From positions 1,798,001-1,862,000 of the forward strand of contig NZ_CP038266.1 in NCBI RefSeq assembly GCF_004564355.1: a DNA stretch of 64,000 nucleotides, read 5' to 3'. The notes below the pieces were generated by a model. The model was not told the origin of the DNA. It did no database searches and worked only from the letters and a program-made list of their open reading frames with translations. The translations under genes and the position numbers were made by a program. Below, piece by piece: positions 1-9,388 of the stretch (its first letter is position 1; each line of letters begins with the position of its first letter). This DNA comes from Microbacterium wangchenii (GTDB taxonomy: Bacteria > Actinomycetota > Actinomycetes > Actinomycetales > Microbacteriaceae).

Positions 1-94
1 GGGTTCCCGAGTAGTCGAACTCGGCGGCCTGACCGATCACGATCGGGCCGGAGCCGATGACGAGGACGGAGTGGATGTCGTCGCGCTTGGGCAT
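1..94 (-). CDS. carB: Carbamoyl-phosphate synthase large subunit, N-terminal fragment
   Basis: Only the first 31 codons are in the window; the gene continues past the left edge. The visible start, [16 protein letters not shown] followed by [14 protein letters not shown], is the highly conserved opening of the first ATP-grasp half of CarB. The enzyme makes carbamoyl phosphate from glutamine-derived ammonia, bicarbonate and ATP for pyrimidine and arginine synthesis. The ATG overlaps the carA stop codon by one base (TGATG arrangement), so it is the last visible gene of the pyr operon and is probably translationally coupled to carA. Confidence 0.95.
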   Translation of the reverse strand, partial: MPKRDDIHSVLVIGSGPIVIGQAAEFDYSGT

Positions 95-1260
95 CAGTCG
101 TTGTCCTTCTGGGTTGCGTCGCCGCGGGCGGCGAGCACCATGTCACGGAAGCGGTCGAAGAGGTAGTTGGCGTCGTGCGGGCCGGCCGCCGCCTCCGGGT
201 GGTACTGCACCGAGAAGGCGGGGATGTCCAGGGCTCGCAGTCCCTCGACGACCTGGTCGTTGAGTCCCACGTGGCTCACCTCCACGCGGCCGTATCCGGC
301 GGGGCTGTCGGTGGCGCCGTCCAGCGGTGCCTCCACGGCGAAGCCGTGGTTGTGGGCGGTGATCTCCACGCGCCCGGTCGTGCGGTCCATCACGGGCTGG
401 TTGATGCCGCGGTGACCGAAGGGGAGCTTGTAGGTGCCGAAGCCGAGCGCGCGGCCCAGCAGCTGGTTGCCGAAGCAGATGCCGAAGAACGGCAGGCGGT
501 CATCCAGCACCGCGCGCAGCAGTTCGACGTGGTCGTCGGAGGCGGCGGGGTCGCCCGGGCCGTTGGAGTAGAACACCGCGACGGGGTCGATCGCACGGAT
601 GTCGTCGATCGAGACGTCCTGCGGGAGGACGTGCACATCGAACCCGCGGTCCGCGAGGTTGTTGATCGTGGCCTGCTTGACGCCGAGGTCGAGCACCGCG
701 AGGTTGCCGATCCGCTCGCCGCGGGCCGGCGTGACCTGCGCGGCGGCGACCGAGACCTCGGCCGACAGGTTGCGTCCCGACATCTCGGGGGCCTCCTGAA
801 CGATGCGCAGCTGCTCGTCGGGGTCGATGTCGGCCGCGTCGCCGGAGAAGATGCCGCCGCGCATGCTGCCGCTGGAGCGGATGCGGCGGGTCACCGAGCG
901 CGTGTCGATGCCGCTGATGCCCACGACCCCGTCGGCCACGAGGGCGTCATCCAGCGATTCTTCGGCACGCCAGTTCGACACCACGCGGGAGGGGTCGCGC
1001 ACGATGTAGCCCGACACCCAGATGCGCCGAGACTCGGTGTCTTCGGTGTTCATGCCGGTGTTGCCGATGTGCGGCGCCGTCTGCAGCACGATCTGGCCGG
1101 CGTAGGAGGGGTCGGTGAGGGTCTCCTGGTAGCCGGTCATGCCGGTGGCGAAGACGACTTCGCCGAGGGTCGTGCCGCGGGCGCCGTAGGCGCGGCCGGG
1201 GTAGCGGCTGCCGTCCTCGAGCACCAGGACGGCGGGATCGGTGGAAAGACCGGGGTTCAT
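94..1260 (-). CDS. carA: Carbamoyl-phosphate synthase small subunit (glutamine amidotransferase)
   Basis: 388 residues, the usual CarA length. The N-terminal CarA domain (about residues 8-140) is followed by a class I glutamine amidotransferase domain with the nucleophile Cys262 in [10 protein letters not shown] and the catalytic pair His354/Glu356 in YHPEA. It releases ammonia from glutamine and channels it to CarB. The start [10 protein letters not shown] was chosen over an upstream in-frame start because its ATG overlaps the stop of the preceding gene as ATGA and the extra 36 residues upstream are low-complexity Arg/Pro sequence. Part of the pyrR-pyrB-pyrC-carA-carB operon. Confidence 0.96.
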   Translation of the reverse strand: MNPGLSTDPAVLVLEDGSRYPGRAYGARGTTLGEVVFATGMTGYQETLTDPSYAGQIVLQTAPHIGNTGMNTEDTESRRIWVSGYIVRDPSRVVSNWRAEESLDDALVADGVVGISGIDTRSVTRRIRSSGSMRGGIFSGDAADIDPDEQLRIVQEAPEMSGRNLSAEVSVAAAQVTPARGERIGNLAVLDLGVKQATINNLADRGFDVHVLPQDVSIDDIRAIDPVAVFYSNGPGDPAASDDHVELLRAVLDDRLPFFGICFGNQLLGRALGFGTYKLPFGHRGINQPVMDRTTGRVEITAHNHGFAVEAPLDGATDSPAGYGRVEVSHVGLNDQVVEGLRALDIPAFSVQYHPEAAAGPHDANYLFDRFRDMVLAARGDATQKDND

Positions 1261-1754
1261 GCGTTTCCTGTCGGCAGAAGCGGGCGGATGGCGTCGGCGA
1301 GGGCGCGCGCGGACGCATCCTGGGGACGGAGGTAGGTGTCCACGACGGTGTCGGGGTCGATGCGCCACGACACGCGCGTGAGGCCGTCGCGCTCCACGAC
1401 GCGGTCGATCGCGACGGTGGCCTGGGCGGCGTCCACGAGGCGGTCGATCCCCAGGAACATGCGGGGCTGACCGGGCAGATCGAGGATGACGCCGGCGTCG
1501 GTGACGGTGACCTGCACGCGGGAGCGGAAGCCGAGACCGCGGATCGCGAGCCGCTCGAGCGGCTCGTCGTGACGGGTCGTGGCGACGTACAGGCCGGGGA
1601 AGACGGCGCGCACGGCGGCGTCGGCGGGCGCCTCGCCGATCGGGGCGGAGTAGCCCGCGTCACGCCGCGTCCGCCGCATCCACGCCCACGCCAGCAGCGC
1701 AAGGGCGACGAGGGCGACGCCGATCATGACGGCGAGGGCTGCTTCGCGGCTCAT
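1257..1754 (-). CDS. Membrane-anchored PH-like domain protein of the pyr operon
   Basis: 165 residues. One N-terminal membrane helix (about residues 6-26, [20 protein letters not shown]) is followed by basic residues and a soluble domain of about 130 residues rich in short beta strands, resembling the PH-like proteins at this position in other actinobacterial pyr operons (for example the Rv1382 neighbourhood of Mycobacterium). It overlaps pyrC upstream and carA downstream by ATGA junctions, so it is co-translated with pyrimidine enzymes. No catalytic motif is visible and its role is unknown; tethering or sensing at the membrane would be speculation. Confidence 0.8.
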   Translation of the reverse strand: MSREAALAVMIGVALVALALLAWAWMRRTRRDAGYSAPIGEAPADAAVRAVFPGLYVATTRHDEPLERLAIRGLGFRSRVQVTVTDAGVILDLPGQPRMFLGIDRLVDAAQATVAIDRVVERDGLTRVSWRIDPDTVVDTYLRPQDASARALADAIRPLLPTGNA

Positions 1755-3061
1755 CCGCGTACCCCCGGCGTCTGCAGCAGCGCGCCGTCGGCGACCGTGG
1801 CGGTGCCGGCGTGGAAGGTCCAGCGCACCTCGCCCGGGAGCTCGCGGCCCAGGTAGGGGGAATTCACGCTGCGCCCGTGCAGGTCGTCGCGGTCGAACGC
1901 GCGGCGTGGGCGCGGGTCGTACAGGGTGAGCGAGGCGGGTTGACCCGCCGTCAGCGGCGTGCCGGCGTCGGTGCGCCGGCCGATCTGCGCGGGGGTGCGC
2001 GACATCACGCGCGCCACGTCGGCCCACGTCAGCATCCCCGTGTCGACCATCGCCAGCTGCACCACCCGCAGCGCGCTCTCCAGCCCCACCATGCCGTTGG
2101 CGGCGGCGGGCCATTCGCACGCCTTGGCCTCGGCGGGGTGCGGCGCGTGATCGGTCGCGACGATGTCGATGGTGCCGTCGGCCAGTCCCTCGCGCACGGC
2201 GAGCACGTCCTCCTCGCGGCGCAGCGGCGGGTTCACCTTGAAGTGCGGGTCGTACCCGCGGGCGAGCTCTTCGGTGAGGAGGAGGTGGTGCGGCGTCACC
2301 TCCGCCGTGACATCCACCCCCCGGCGCTTGGCCCAGCGGATGATGTCCACCGACCCCGCGGTGGAGAGGTGGCACACGTGGAGTCGGGAGCCGACGTGCT
2401 CGGCCAGGAGCACGTCGCGCGCGATGATCGATTCCTCGGCCACGGCCGGCCACCCGGTCAGGCCGAGCTCGGCCGAGACCGATCCCTCGTTCATCTGGGC
2501 GCCCTCGGTCAGGCGCGGGTCCTGGGCGTGCTGGGCGATGACGCCGTCGAAGGCCTTCACGTACTCCAGCGCGCGGCGCATGATGAGCGGATCCCACACG
2601 CAGAACCCGTCGTCGCTGAAGACGCGGACGCGGGCGCGGGAGTCGGCCATGGCGCCCAGCTCGGCGAGGCGCTCGCCCTTCTGACCCACGGTCACCGCGC
2701 CGATGGGCTGCACCGAGACGAACCCGGCCGCTTCGCCCAGGGCCAGCTCCTGCTCCACGACGCCGGCGGTGTCGGCCACGGGAGAGGTGTTCGGCATCGC
2801 GAACACGGTCGTGAAGCCGCCCGCCGCAGCGGCGCGTGAGCCGCTGAGGATCGTCTCGGAGGCCTCGTACCCCGGTTCGCGCAGGTGGGTGTGCAGGTCG
2901 ACGAGCCCGGGAAGGGCGACGAGCCCGTGAGCGTCGACGACCGTCGCGCCGGCGCGGGTCACGCCGGTTCCGACGTCGGTGATGACGCCGTCGGCGATGA
3001 CGATGTCGGCGGTTCCGCCGCCTTCGATCGCGGCGCCGGTGAGGACGAAGGCCTCGGTCAT
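1751..3061 (-). CDS. pyrC: Dihydroorotase
   Basis: 436 residues, a class I amidohydrolase-fold dihydroorotase that closes carbamoyl-aspartate to dihydroorotate. The metal-binding [10 protein letters not shown] motif places His57 and His59 near the N-terminus after the small beta domain, and TDHAPH near residue 316 carries the catalytic Asp. The FSDDG segment and the length fit the class I type rather than the shorter E. coli-type enzyme. The ATG overlaps the stop of pyrB and its own stop overlaps the PH-like gene start, each as ATGA. Confidence 0.95.
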   Translation of the reverse strand: MTEAFVLTGAAIEGGGTADIVIADGVITDVGTGVTRAGATVVDAHGLVALPGLVDLHTHLREPGYEASETILSGSRAAAAGGFTTVFAMPNTSPVADTAGVVEQELALGEAAGFVSVQPIGAVTVGQKGERLAELGAMADSRARVRVFSDDGFCVWDPLIMRRALEYVKAFDGVIAQHAQDPRLTEGAQMNEGSVSAELGLTGWPAVAEESIIARDVLLAEHVGSRLHVCHLSTAGSVDIIRWAKRRGVDVTAEVTPHHLLLTEELARGYDPHFKVNPPLRREEDVLAVREGLADGTIDIVATDHAPHPAEAKACEWPAAANGMVGLESALRVVQLAMVDTGMLTWADVARVMSRTPAQIGRRTDAGTPLTAGQPASLTLYDPRPRRAFDRDDLHGRSVNSPYLGRELPGEVRWTFHAGTATVADGALLQTPGVRG

Positions 3062-4026
3062 CGGTCGTCCTCTCGTTCGCTTGCGGCGCGCTCCCCCGCA
3101 AGCAGCAGGTACAGCACGGCCATCCGCACGGACACGCCGTTCGCGACCTGCTCGAGCACCGTCGAGCGATCGGAATCGGCGGCTTCGGCGGAGATCTCCA
3201 GACCCCGGTTCATGGGTCCGGGGTGCATCACAATGCTACCCGGAGGCAGCGCCGCCAACCGCCGCGCGTCCAGCCCCCACCGGCGGGAATACTCCCGCTC
3301 AGTCGGGAAATACGCCGCATTCATCCGCTCGAGCTGGATGCGCAGCATCATGAGGGCGTCCGGGGCGGCCGCGATCGCGTCGTCCAGGTCGTATGTGATG
3401 CGCACGGGCCACTGGGAGACGTCCTGCGGGACGAGCGTGGGCGGGGCGACGAGGGTCACCTCGGCCCCGAGCGTCGTCAGCAGCCAGACGTTGGAGCGCG
3501 CCACGCGCGAGTGCAGCACGTCACCGACGATCGTGACGCGCAGACCCGCGAGGTCGCGGCCGCGGCTGGCGTCGCCGTGGGTGCGCTTGCGGATGGTGAA
3601 GGCGTCCAGCAGCGCCTGCGTGGGATGCGCGTGAGTGCCGTCGCCGGCGTTGACCACGCCCGCGCTGATCCACCCGCTCGTGGCGAGGGTGCGCGGCGCG
3701 CCGGAGGCGCCGTGCCGGATGACCACCGCATCCGCCCCCATGGCCTGCAGCGTCTGGGCGGTGTCCTGGAGCGACTCCCCCTTCGACACGCTCGACCCCT
3801 TGGCGGAGAAGTTGATGACGTCGGCGGAGAGGCGCTTGGCCGCGGCTTCGAAGGAGATGCGGGTGCGCGTGGAGTCTTCGAAGAAGAGGTTCACGACCGT
3901 CTTGCCGCGCAGCGTCGGGAGCTTGCGGACCTCGCGGCGCTGCGTGTCGGACATGTCTTCGGCGACGTCGAGGATGCGCAGCGCCTCGTCGTACGTGAGG
4001 GTCCGGGTGTCCAGGAGATGCCGCAT
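3058..4026 (-). CDS. pyrB: Aspartate carbamoyltransferase catalytic chain
   Basis: 322 residues. Condenses carbamoyl phosphate and aspartate. The carbamoyl-phosphate loop STRTR is at residues 52-56 in [21 protein letters not shown] and MHPGPMNRG mark the middle and the aspartate-binding domain. No pyrI regulatory-chain gene is present, as usual for actinobacteria, so control is expected at the RNA level through PyrR rather than by allostery. It starts 3 bases after the pyrR stop and overlaps pyrC. Confidence 0.96.
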   Translation of the reverse strand: MRHLLDTRTLTYDEALRILDVAEDMSDTQRREVRKLPTLRGKTVVNLFFEDSTRTRISFEAAAKRLSADVINFSAKGSSVSKGESLQDTAQTLQAMGADAVVIRHGASGAPRTLATSGWISAGVVNAGDGTHAHPTQALLDAFTIRKRTHGDASRGRDLAGLRVTIVGDVLHSRVARSNVWLLTTLGAEVTLVAPPTLVPQDVSQWPVRITYDLDDAIAAAPDALMMLRIQLERMNAAYFPTEREYSRRWGLDARRLAALPPGSIVMHPGPMNRGLEISAEAADSDRSTVLEQVANGVSVRMAVLYLLLAGERAASEREDDR

Positions 4027-4029
4027 CGC

Positions 4030-4563
4030 TCAGCGCCCCTCGATCGTGACGGACTCTTCGCCGTCGGTCTCGGCGAGACGGACGAAGACGCGCTCCTCGC
4101 GCGAGCTCGGCAGATTCTTGCCGACGAAGTCGGGGCGGATCGGGAGCTCGCGGTGCCCGCGGTCCACGAGCGTCGCGAGGCGCACGGCGGTGGGCCGGCC
4201 GATGTCCTGCAGCGCATCGAGGGCGGCGCGGATGCTGCGGCCCGAGAACAGCACGTCGTCGACGAGGACGACGACCTTGCCGTCGATGCCGCCGGGCGGG
4301 ATCTGCGTGGGGTGCGGGGCTCGCGTGGGGTTTCGGTGCAGGTCGTCGCGGTACATCGTGACGTCGAGCGATCCGACCGGCACCTGCACTCCGGCGAACT
4401 CGCCGACGAGGTTCGCGATGCGCTGGGCCAGGGGCACGCCGCGCGTGGGGATCCCCAGCAGGACGAGGCCGTCCGGCCCCTTGTTGGACTCGAGGATCTC
4501 GTGCGAGATCCGAGTCAATGCTCGGGCGATGTCGGCCTCATGCAGCACGGTGCGCGTGCTCAT
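4030..4563 (-). CDS. pyrR: PyrR, pyrimidine operon RNA-binding regulator / uracil phosphoribosyltransferase
   Basis: 177 residues with the phosphoribosyltransferase signature VVLVDDVLFSGRSIRAAL in the middle. PyrR binds pyr leader RNA when UMP is high and lowers pyr expression; it also has weak uracil phosphoribosyltransferase activity. The ATG at 4563 was preferred to an in-frame ATG eight codons upstream because the purine-rich GGAGAAGGGAG lies just 5' of it and the upstream codons encode only MRRRRERR. It is the first gene of the operon and its own ribosome binding site is folded into a predicted PyrR-binding loop. Confidence 0.95.
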   Translation of the reverse strand: MSTRTVLHEADIARALTRISHEILESNKGPDGLVLLGIPTRGVPLAQRIANLVGEFAGVQVPVGSLDVTMYRDDLHRNPTRAPHPTQIPPGGIDGKVVVLVDDVLFSGRSIRAALDALQDIGRPTAVRLATLVDRGHRELPIRPDFVGKNLPSSREERVFVRLAETDGEESVTIEGR

Positions 4564-4572
4564 CCGCCGCTC

Positions 4573-4603
4573 CCTTCTCCGCCTCACGGGACGGTGTTAA
4601 AGG
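4573..4603 (-). promoter_or_regulatory. PyrR-binding loop in the pyr leader, overlapping the pyrR ribosome binding site
   Basis: On the minus strand the leader contains CCG-TCCCGTGAGG-CGG: a short stem around a loop that matches the PyrR consensus UCCNGNGAGG. An outer pairing CCTT with AAGG brings the Shine-Dalgarno bases of pyrR into the same hairpin. There is no downstream terminator, so the layout fits translational repression by PyrR, as described for mycobacteria, rather than Bacillus-type attenuation. The consensus is established knowledge; the pairing was read by eye. Confidence 0.7.
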
Positions 4604-4656
4604 TGGCTCGTCCCTCCACCCTACCGCCCGTCCATCCGCGCCGCCGCTCCCCATCC

Positions 4657-4725
4657 GCGAGACTGCACGCCCGCGGCGAGACCGCGGCCTTATGTCGCGG
4701 TCTCGCCGGGTGCGTGCAGTCTCGC
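4657..4725. repeat. Long intergenic palindrome (30-bp arms, 9-nt loop)
   Basis: The left arm begins GCGAGACTGCACG at 4657-4686 and the right arm ends CGTGCAGTCTCGC at 4696-4725; 28 of 30 positions pair, around a 9-nt loop. It lies between the stop of the metallo-beta-lactamase/Rieske gene and pyrR, both on the minus strand, so it could end transcription of the upstream gene. It lacks a clear U-tract, which makes a REP-like dispersed element equally possible. Confidence 0.8.
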
Positions 4726-4764
4726 GGTACCAGGCCGAGGCCCGGGCCGGCCCGGGCGGGCGGG

Positions 4765-6327
4765 TCAGGCGGCGGGGGCCGCGGCGGCGGGGTCGGCCTG
4801 GGCGGAGCGGATGGGGTGACCCTGCGTCGTGAGGCAGCGGCCCGAGGTCAGGTCCCACTTCCAGTCGTGGAGGCTGCACGTGAGCACGCCGTCCTCGATC
4901 TTGCCGGTCTTGGACAGATCCGCGCGCAGGTGCGGGCACCGGCGCTGCACGACCCAGTCGTCGAGCTGGATGTCCTCGGTCTGGTCCGACTGCTCGGCGT
5001 ACCAGTTCTCCACGTACTCGATCCGGTCGCGGGAGAGGCACTTCAGGAACGTCGTGAGGAACTCGTTGAACTTGCCGCTGCGCCCGACCTCGAACTGCAT
5101 CGAGAGGAAGATCGAGTTCGACCAGTCGATCTCGTGATCGCGGATGTTCGTGGACACCAGGTCGGCGGGGATCGTGTACCAGTAGATGCACTCCTCCCCC
5201 GCGTACTCGCGCACCTTGGCCTTGGGGAAGTCCACGACCATGTCCAGCTCGCCGATGCGGAAGCGGACGTTGCCGCCCACGCCGTTGCGCACTGTGCGGG
5301 CACGGCGCAGCAGCGGCTCCCACCACTCCTTGATTGCCGCGAGCATCTCCGACGGCGGCAGCACCTCCGCGCGGGAGGCCTCCTCGGCGCGGATCTCGTC
5401 CTGCCGGGTGTCGCGCTGCTCGGCGAGGTAGGCCCACTTGTCGCCGAAGACGCGCTCGATCTCCGCCTCGCTGAAGAGCGTCTGGGTCACCTCCACCGCG
5501 CTGCCGTGCACATCCACCTGCGTGCCGGGGAGGAAGAGGTGCCCCTTCTGCTCGGGACGCATCTGTGCCATGTGCTCGAGGAACTGGCGCTGGTCGGTGA
5601 AGATCGAGTCGTTCTCCAGCCCCAGGCCGTTGTAGCGGAACAGCTCCTCGCGCAGGAACATCGGCGGCCCCGCCATGGGGAACACGTGCTCGGCGTCGAC
5701 CTTCTCGATGTAGTACATCGCGCGCTTGTTCTGCGCGTCGCGCTTGAGCTGGGCGAAGTTCTGCTTCGCCTCCTGCGGCAGGTCGTAGACCATGGGCCAC
5801 CAGATGGCTCCGGAGACCTGCGTGAAGTACGCATCCGGCTTGCTGAAGCTCAGCAGCGTCTCGAGGTCGAGGGGGTGCGAGTCGTTCTGGTTCAGGATGC
5901 TGGCGGTGCCGTCGTCCACCGACAGCGACGAGTCGCCGATGGGGCCGTCGCTGGGTGCGCGCAGCGGCGTCACCATGATCTTCAGTTCGCCGTACTCCAG
6001 GACCTCGCCCGAGCGGGTGTAGACGATGTTGTCGTACCCGAGCCGGCGCAGGTCGTTCTCGAGGTCGTCGGTGGGGTAATCCGGCAGCAGCACGCGGATG
6101 TCCTTCGACACGTAGCGCTCCAGCAGCGCCGGGTCGAAGTGGTCGCGGTGGCGGTGGGAGATGTAGAGGAAGTCCGCCGCGCCGAATCGCTCCCAGTCCA
6201 GCCCCCGGTTGTCGGGGAAGGGGAACCACGACCCGAAGAAGCTCGGGCCCAGGACCGGGTCGCAGAGGATGCTGCCGCCGGCGGTCTCGATGAACATGCC
6301 GGCGTGGCCGAGGCCCGTGATTCTCAT
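4765..6327 (-). CDS. Metallo-beta-lactamase-fold protein with C-terminal Rieske [2Fe-2S] domain
   Basis: 520 residues. The N-terminal half is a metallo-beta-lactamase fold with HRHRDH (His58, His60, Asp62, His63). The C-terminus carries a complete Rieske cluster motif, Cys464-x-His466 and Cys484-x2-His487 (CPHLRADLS ... CSLHDWKWD), followed by a low-complexity Ala/Pro tail. The combination recalls the CMP-sialic acid hydroxylase family, which joins the same two modules with the Rieske part at the N-terminus; here the order is reversed. The substrate is unknown. A -10-like TAGAAT lies about 35 bases upstream and AGGAG sits 4 bases before the ATG. The gene appears monocistronic. Confidence 0.85.
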   Translation of the reverse strand: MRITGLGHAGMFIETAGGSILCDPVLGPSFFGSWFPFPDNRGLDWERFGAADFLYISHRHRDHFDPALLERYVSKDIRVLLPDYPTDDLENDLRRLGYDNIVYTRSGEVLEYGELKIMVTPLRAPSDGPIGDSSLSVDDGTASILNQNDSHPLDLETLLSFSKPDAYFTQVSGAIWWPMVYDLPQEAKQNFAQLKRDAQNKRAMYYIEKVDAEHVFPMAGPPMFLREELFRYNGLGLENDSIFTDQRQFLEHMAQMRPEQKGHLFLPGTQVDVHGSAVEVTQTLFSEAEIERVFGDKWAYLAEQRDTRQDEIRAEEASRAEVLPPSEMLAAIKEWWEPLLRRARTVRNGVGGNVRFRIGELDMVVDFPKAKVREYAGEECIYWYTIPADLVSTNIRDHEIDWSNSIFLSMQFEVGRSGKFNEFLTTFLKCLSRDRIEYVENWYAEQSDQTEDIQLDDWVVQRRCPHLRADLSKTGKIEDGVLTCSLHDWKWDLTSGRCLTTQGHPIRSAQADPAAAAPAA

Positions 6328-6405
6328 CTCGCTCCTGTCCGTTCGAACCCGTCGATTCTACGTGGGGTGCGCCTGAGCGAGCGGTGGGCGGGCCGGGGAA
6401 AAGGC

Positions 6406-9342
6406 TCAGGCCTCCAGAAGACCGCGGATGTCGTCGGCGTCCAACGCGCCGGAGAACGGGTCGCCGTCGTCCAGGACGGAGCGGAACAGCTCGGATTTGC
6501 GCTGCTGCAGCGCCGCGACCTTCTCCTCGATCGTCCCCGCCGAGAGGAGCCGGTAGACGAACACGCTCCGGGTCTGCCCGATCCGGTGCGTGCGGTCCAC
6601 GGCCTGCGCCTCGGCGGCGGGGTTCCACCACGGGTCGAGGATGAAGACGTAGTCCGCCTCGGTGAGGGTGAGGCCGAATCCCCCGGCTTTGAGGCTGATC
6701 AGGAAGGCCGCCGCATCCCCCCGCCGGAATCCGTCGACGACGCCGGCCCGGTCGGCGGTGGACCCGTTGAGCGAGGCGTACGCGATGCCGGCGGCATCCA
6801 GCCGCTCGGCGGCCATCGCCAGGAACGACGTGAACTGGCTGAACACCAGTGCCCGGTGGCCCTCCGCGGCGACCTCGGTGAGCCGGTCCAGCAGCGCGTC
6901 GAGCTTGGCCGAACCCAGGTGCGCGTCGTCGGGCGACACGAGCGCCGGGGCCAGGCTCAGCAGACGCAGGAGGGTGAGCGAGCGGAAGACGACCATGCGG
7001 TTGCGGTCGAGGTCGTCCAGGAGCCCGAGCACCTTGCGCCGTTCCCGCTGCAGCACGGCGTCGTACCGTGCGCGGTGAGCGGGCGCGAGCTCGATGTGCA
7101 CGTCCTGCTCCTGCCGCGGCGGCAGCTCGGGGGCGACGAGCTCCTTCGTGCGGCGCAGCACGAACGGACGGATGCGGCGGCGCAGGCGCTCCACGCGGCG
7201 TGCCCGGTGGCGCGCGGCGGCATCCGTGGCGATCGGGGTGTTCGCGGCGGCGGAGGCGTGCTCGATAGGGCGGACGTACTCTTCGCGGAACCGGCGGGCC
7301 GAGGGGAACAGTCCCGGCGCGGTGAGCGAGAGCAGTGCCCACAGGTCGGTGAGGCTGTTCTCCAGCGGAGTCCCGGTGATCGCGACCGTCATGCCGCGGC
7401 GCAGCCCCGCGACGGCCTGGTGGAGCTTGGTGCGCGGGTTCTTGGCGAACTGGGCTTCATCCAGCAGCACGCCGGCCCACTCGTGCGCCGTGAACGCCGC
7501 CGCATCCAGCCGCAGCACCGCGTAGGACGTCACGACGAGGTCGGCCTCGGCCGCCGCCTGGGCCAGCGACGTGCGCGAGCGCGCGCCGGTGGCGTCGACG
7601 GTGCGCACGACCAGGTCGGGCAGGAACCGCGCCGCCTCCTCGGCCCACGTGGCGAGTACCGACGTGGGGGCCACGACCAGGAACGGCCGCCGCTCGCCTG
7701 CGCCCCGGGCGTGCGCGACCAGAGCCAGGGTCTGCAGCGTCTTCCCCAGCCCCATGTCGTCGGCGAGGATCCCGCCGAGCCCGTGCCGCCACAGGAAGGC
7801 CAGCCACGAGAATCCCGCCTGCTGGTAGGGCCGCAGCCGTGCCCGCAGCGCGGTCGGCGGGGCCGGGGGCTCGATCGCGTCGGTGTCGCGGAGGCCGGCG
7901 ACCGTCGCCTGCCAGGCCAGAGCGGGTTCCGCCTGGTCGGCGAGGTCCTCGAACTCGGTCCACAGGCTCACCTGCGTGCGGGCGATGCGGGGCCCGGTCT
8001 CCCACTCGGCGAGGGATGCGGCCTCCTCGACCAGCTCCCTGAGCCGATCCAGCGCGGGGTGGGCGAGCGAGAAGTACGCGCCGTCGGAGAGCATCATCCG
8101 CGCCCGTCCGCGGGCCAACGCCGTGAACAGGGAGCCGAACGGGATCGTGCGGCCCTCCACGACCACGAGGATGCCCAGATCGAACCAGTCCGGATCGGGG
8201 CTCTCCACGGCGGTGATGGTGATGGCGGGGTCGCCGGTGAGCTCGCGATAGGCGGGCCGCTCCCCCGTGATCTCCACCCGCACGCGCGGCAGGGCTTCGA
8301 GGGCAGGGAGGACGCGCGCGGAGAACTCCGCGGCATCCAGATCGCGGACGGTGGCGGCCGACGCGAACGGTGACGCGCTGGCGTGGGCCCACGCCGCGCG
8401 CACGTGCTCGGCGAGCTCGGCCTCGGGACCGGCGAGGTCGCGGCCGGCGAAGGGCACGGGCGGGCGGCCGGGGCTCACCCACGTCATGTCGTAGCGGATG
8501 GTGTGGGCAGGACGGAACTGCACCGCCACCCGCAGCGACGGCCGTCCCGGTGGCGGCAGCACAAGGCCGTCGGCGGCGGTCACCGCCGTCCGCCGGGCGA
8601 GGACGGGATACAGCTCGTCGAGGAACTCCGCCTTCTCAGCGGCGGGGATCATCAGGCCCGGTGACCCCAGGAGCGCCGGGAGCGGGTCGGGCAGGTCGGC
8701 GGGGGCGAGGACGACGGGGATCGGGTCGCGGTGCAGCGCGAAGGCGTACAGGCCGCTCGTGCCGATCGGGCGCACCGCCTCGGCCGCCGCATCCGCCCCG
8801 TCGATCTGCACGGTCGCGCGCAGGAGCACGGCGCCGCCCGGTTCCGGGTGCAGGGTCACGCCGACGCGGGCGGCGCCGGCGAGGGAGACCTCCTGCTGCG
8901 GATGCGTCGCCACGACGGGGATCCCGAGCACCTCGGCGGCGGACAGGTGCGGCCACACGTGCGCCGACGCCGCGGTGTCCAGCGTGATCCACTCCGGCCC
9001 GGGCGAGAAGCTCCCCGCGATGCGGGGCGCCGAAGCGATCCCGATCAGTTCGGTGAACCATCGCGCGTGGGCGGCGCGATAGCGCTCGGGGAAGCGGCGG
9101 ATCGAGTCCCACGACACATCGCCCCGAATCCATCCGCCCCGCGCGCCCGGGACCAGCGGACGAAGGGCGATCGACAGCTCGTCCTGGCGGCGCGCGAGGG
9201 CGCGCGGGATGGCGGCCGCGACGGCGCGCGGCTCCCATCGACCGGGGTCGTACGCGTCGCGCTGACGCAGCTCGACCCCCAGGCCCAGGGGCGTGGCTGC
9301 GGAATCCTCCGAAACGGGGATCAGAGCGCGCCAGGACGACAT
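6406..9342 (-). CDS. SNF2-family DEAD/DEAH-box ATPase (helicase-like)
   Basis: 978 residues. The C-terminal half holds a full SNF2 motor: Walker A ADDMGLGKT at 528-536, a DEAQ Walker B box at 628-631, and motif VI DRTHRIGQ from residue 916. The N-terminal 480 residues are Ala/Leu-rich with many predicted beta strands and show no motif I recognise; bacterial SNF2 proteins often have such N-terminal regions. The likely role is ATP-dependent movement on DNA or displacement of DNA-bound protein, perhaps RapA/HepA-like. The gene stands alone: no methylase, nuclease or SWIM zinc-finger partner is adjacent, so a defence role has no support from context. Confidence 0.88.
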   Translation of the reverse strand: MSSWRALIPVSEDSAATPLGLGVELRQRDAYDPGRWEPRAVAAAIPRALARRQDELSIALRPLVPGARGGWIRGDVSWDSIRRFPERYRAAHARWFTELIGIASAPRIAGSFSPGPEWITLDTAASAHVWPHLSAAEVLGIPVVATHPQQEVSLAGAARVGVTLHPEPGGAVLLRATVQIDGADAAAEAVRPIGTSGLYAFALHRDPIPVVLAPADLPDPLPALLGSPGLMIPAAEKAEFLDELYPVLARRTAVTAADGLVLPPPGRPSLRVAVQFRPAHTIRYDMTWVSPGRPPVPFAGRDLAGPEAELAEHVRAAWAHASASPFASAATVRDLDAAEFSARVLPALEALPRVRVEITGERPAYRELTGDPAITITAVESPDPDWFDLGILVVVEGRTIPFGSLFTALARGRARMMLSDGAYFSLAHPALDRLRELVEEAASLAEWETGPRIARTQVSLWTEFEDLADQAEPALAWQATVAGLRDTDAIEPPAPPTALRARLRPYQQAGFSWLAFLWRHGLGGILADDMGLGKTLQTLALVAHARGAGERRPFLVVAPTSVLATWAEEAARFLPDLVVRTVDATGARSRTSLAQAAAEADLVVTSYAVLRLDAAAFTAHEWAGVLLDEAQFAKNPRTKLHQAVAGLRRGMTVAITGTPLENSLTDLWALLSLTAPGLFPSARRFREEYVRPIEHASAAANTPIATDAAARHRARRVERLRRRIRPFVLRRTKELVAPELPPRQEQDVHIELAPAHRARYDAVLQRERRKVLGLLDDLDRNRMVVFRSLTLLRLLSLAPALVSPDDAHLGSAKLDALLDRLTEVAAEGHRALVFSQFTSFLAMAAERLDAAGIAYASLNGSTADRAGVVDGFRRGDAAAFLISLKAGGFGLTLTEADYVFILDPWWNPAAEAQAVDRTHRIGQTRSVFVYRLLSAGTIEEKVAALQQRKSELFRSVLDDGDPFSGALDADDIRGLLEA

Positions 9343-9388
9343 GGCCGCATCCTCCCGGGTATGTGCGACACGCCGGCCGGCCGCGGCC

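Noticed and set aside
3223..8373. A 1716-codon open frame on the plus strand
   Set aside because: It is antisense to pyrB, pyrR, the MBL-Rieske gene and part of the SNF2 gene, has no family motif and an Arg/Gly/Ala/Val composition typical of the mirror frame of high-GC genes.
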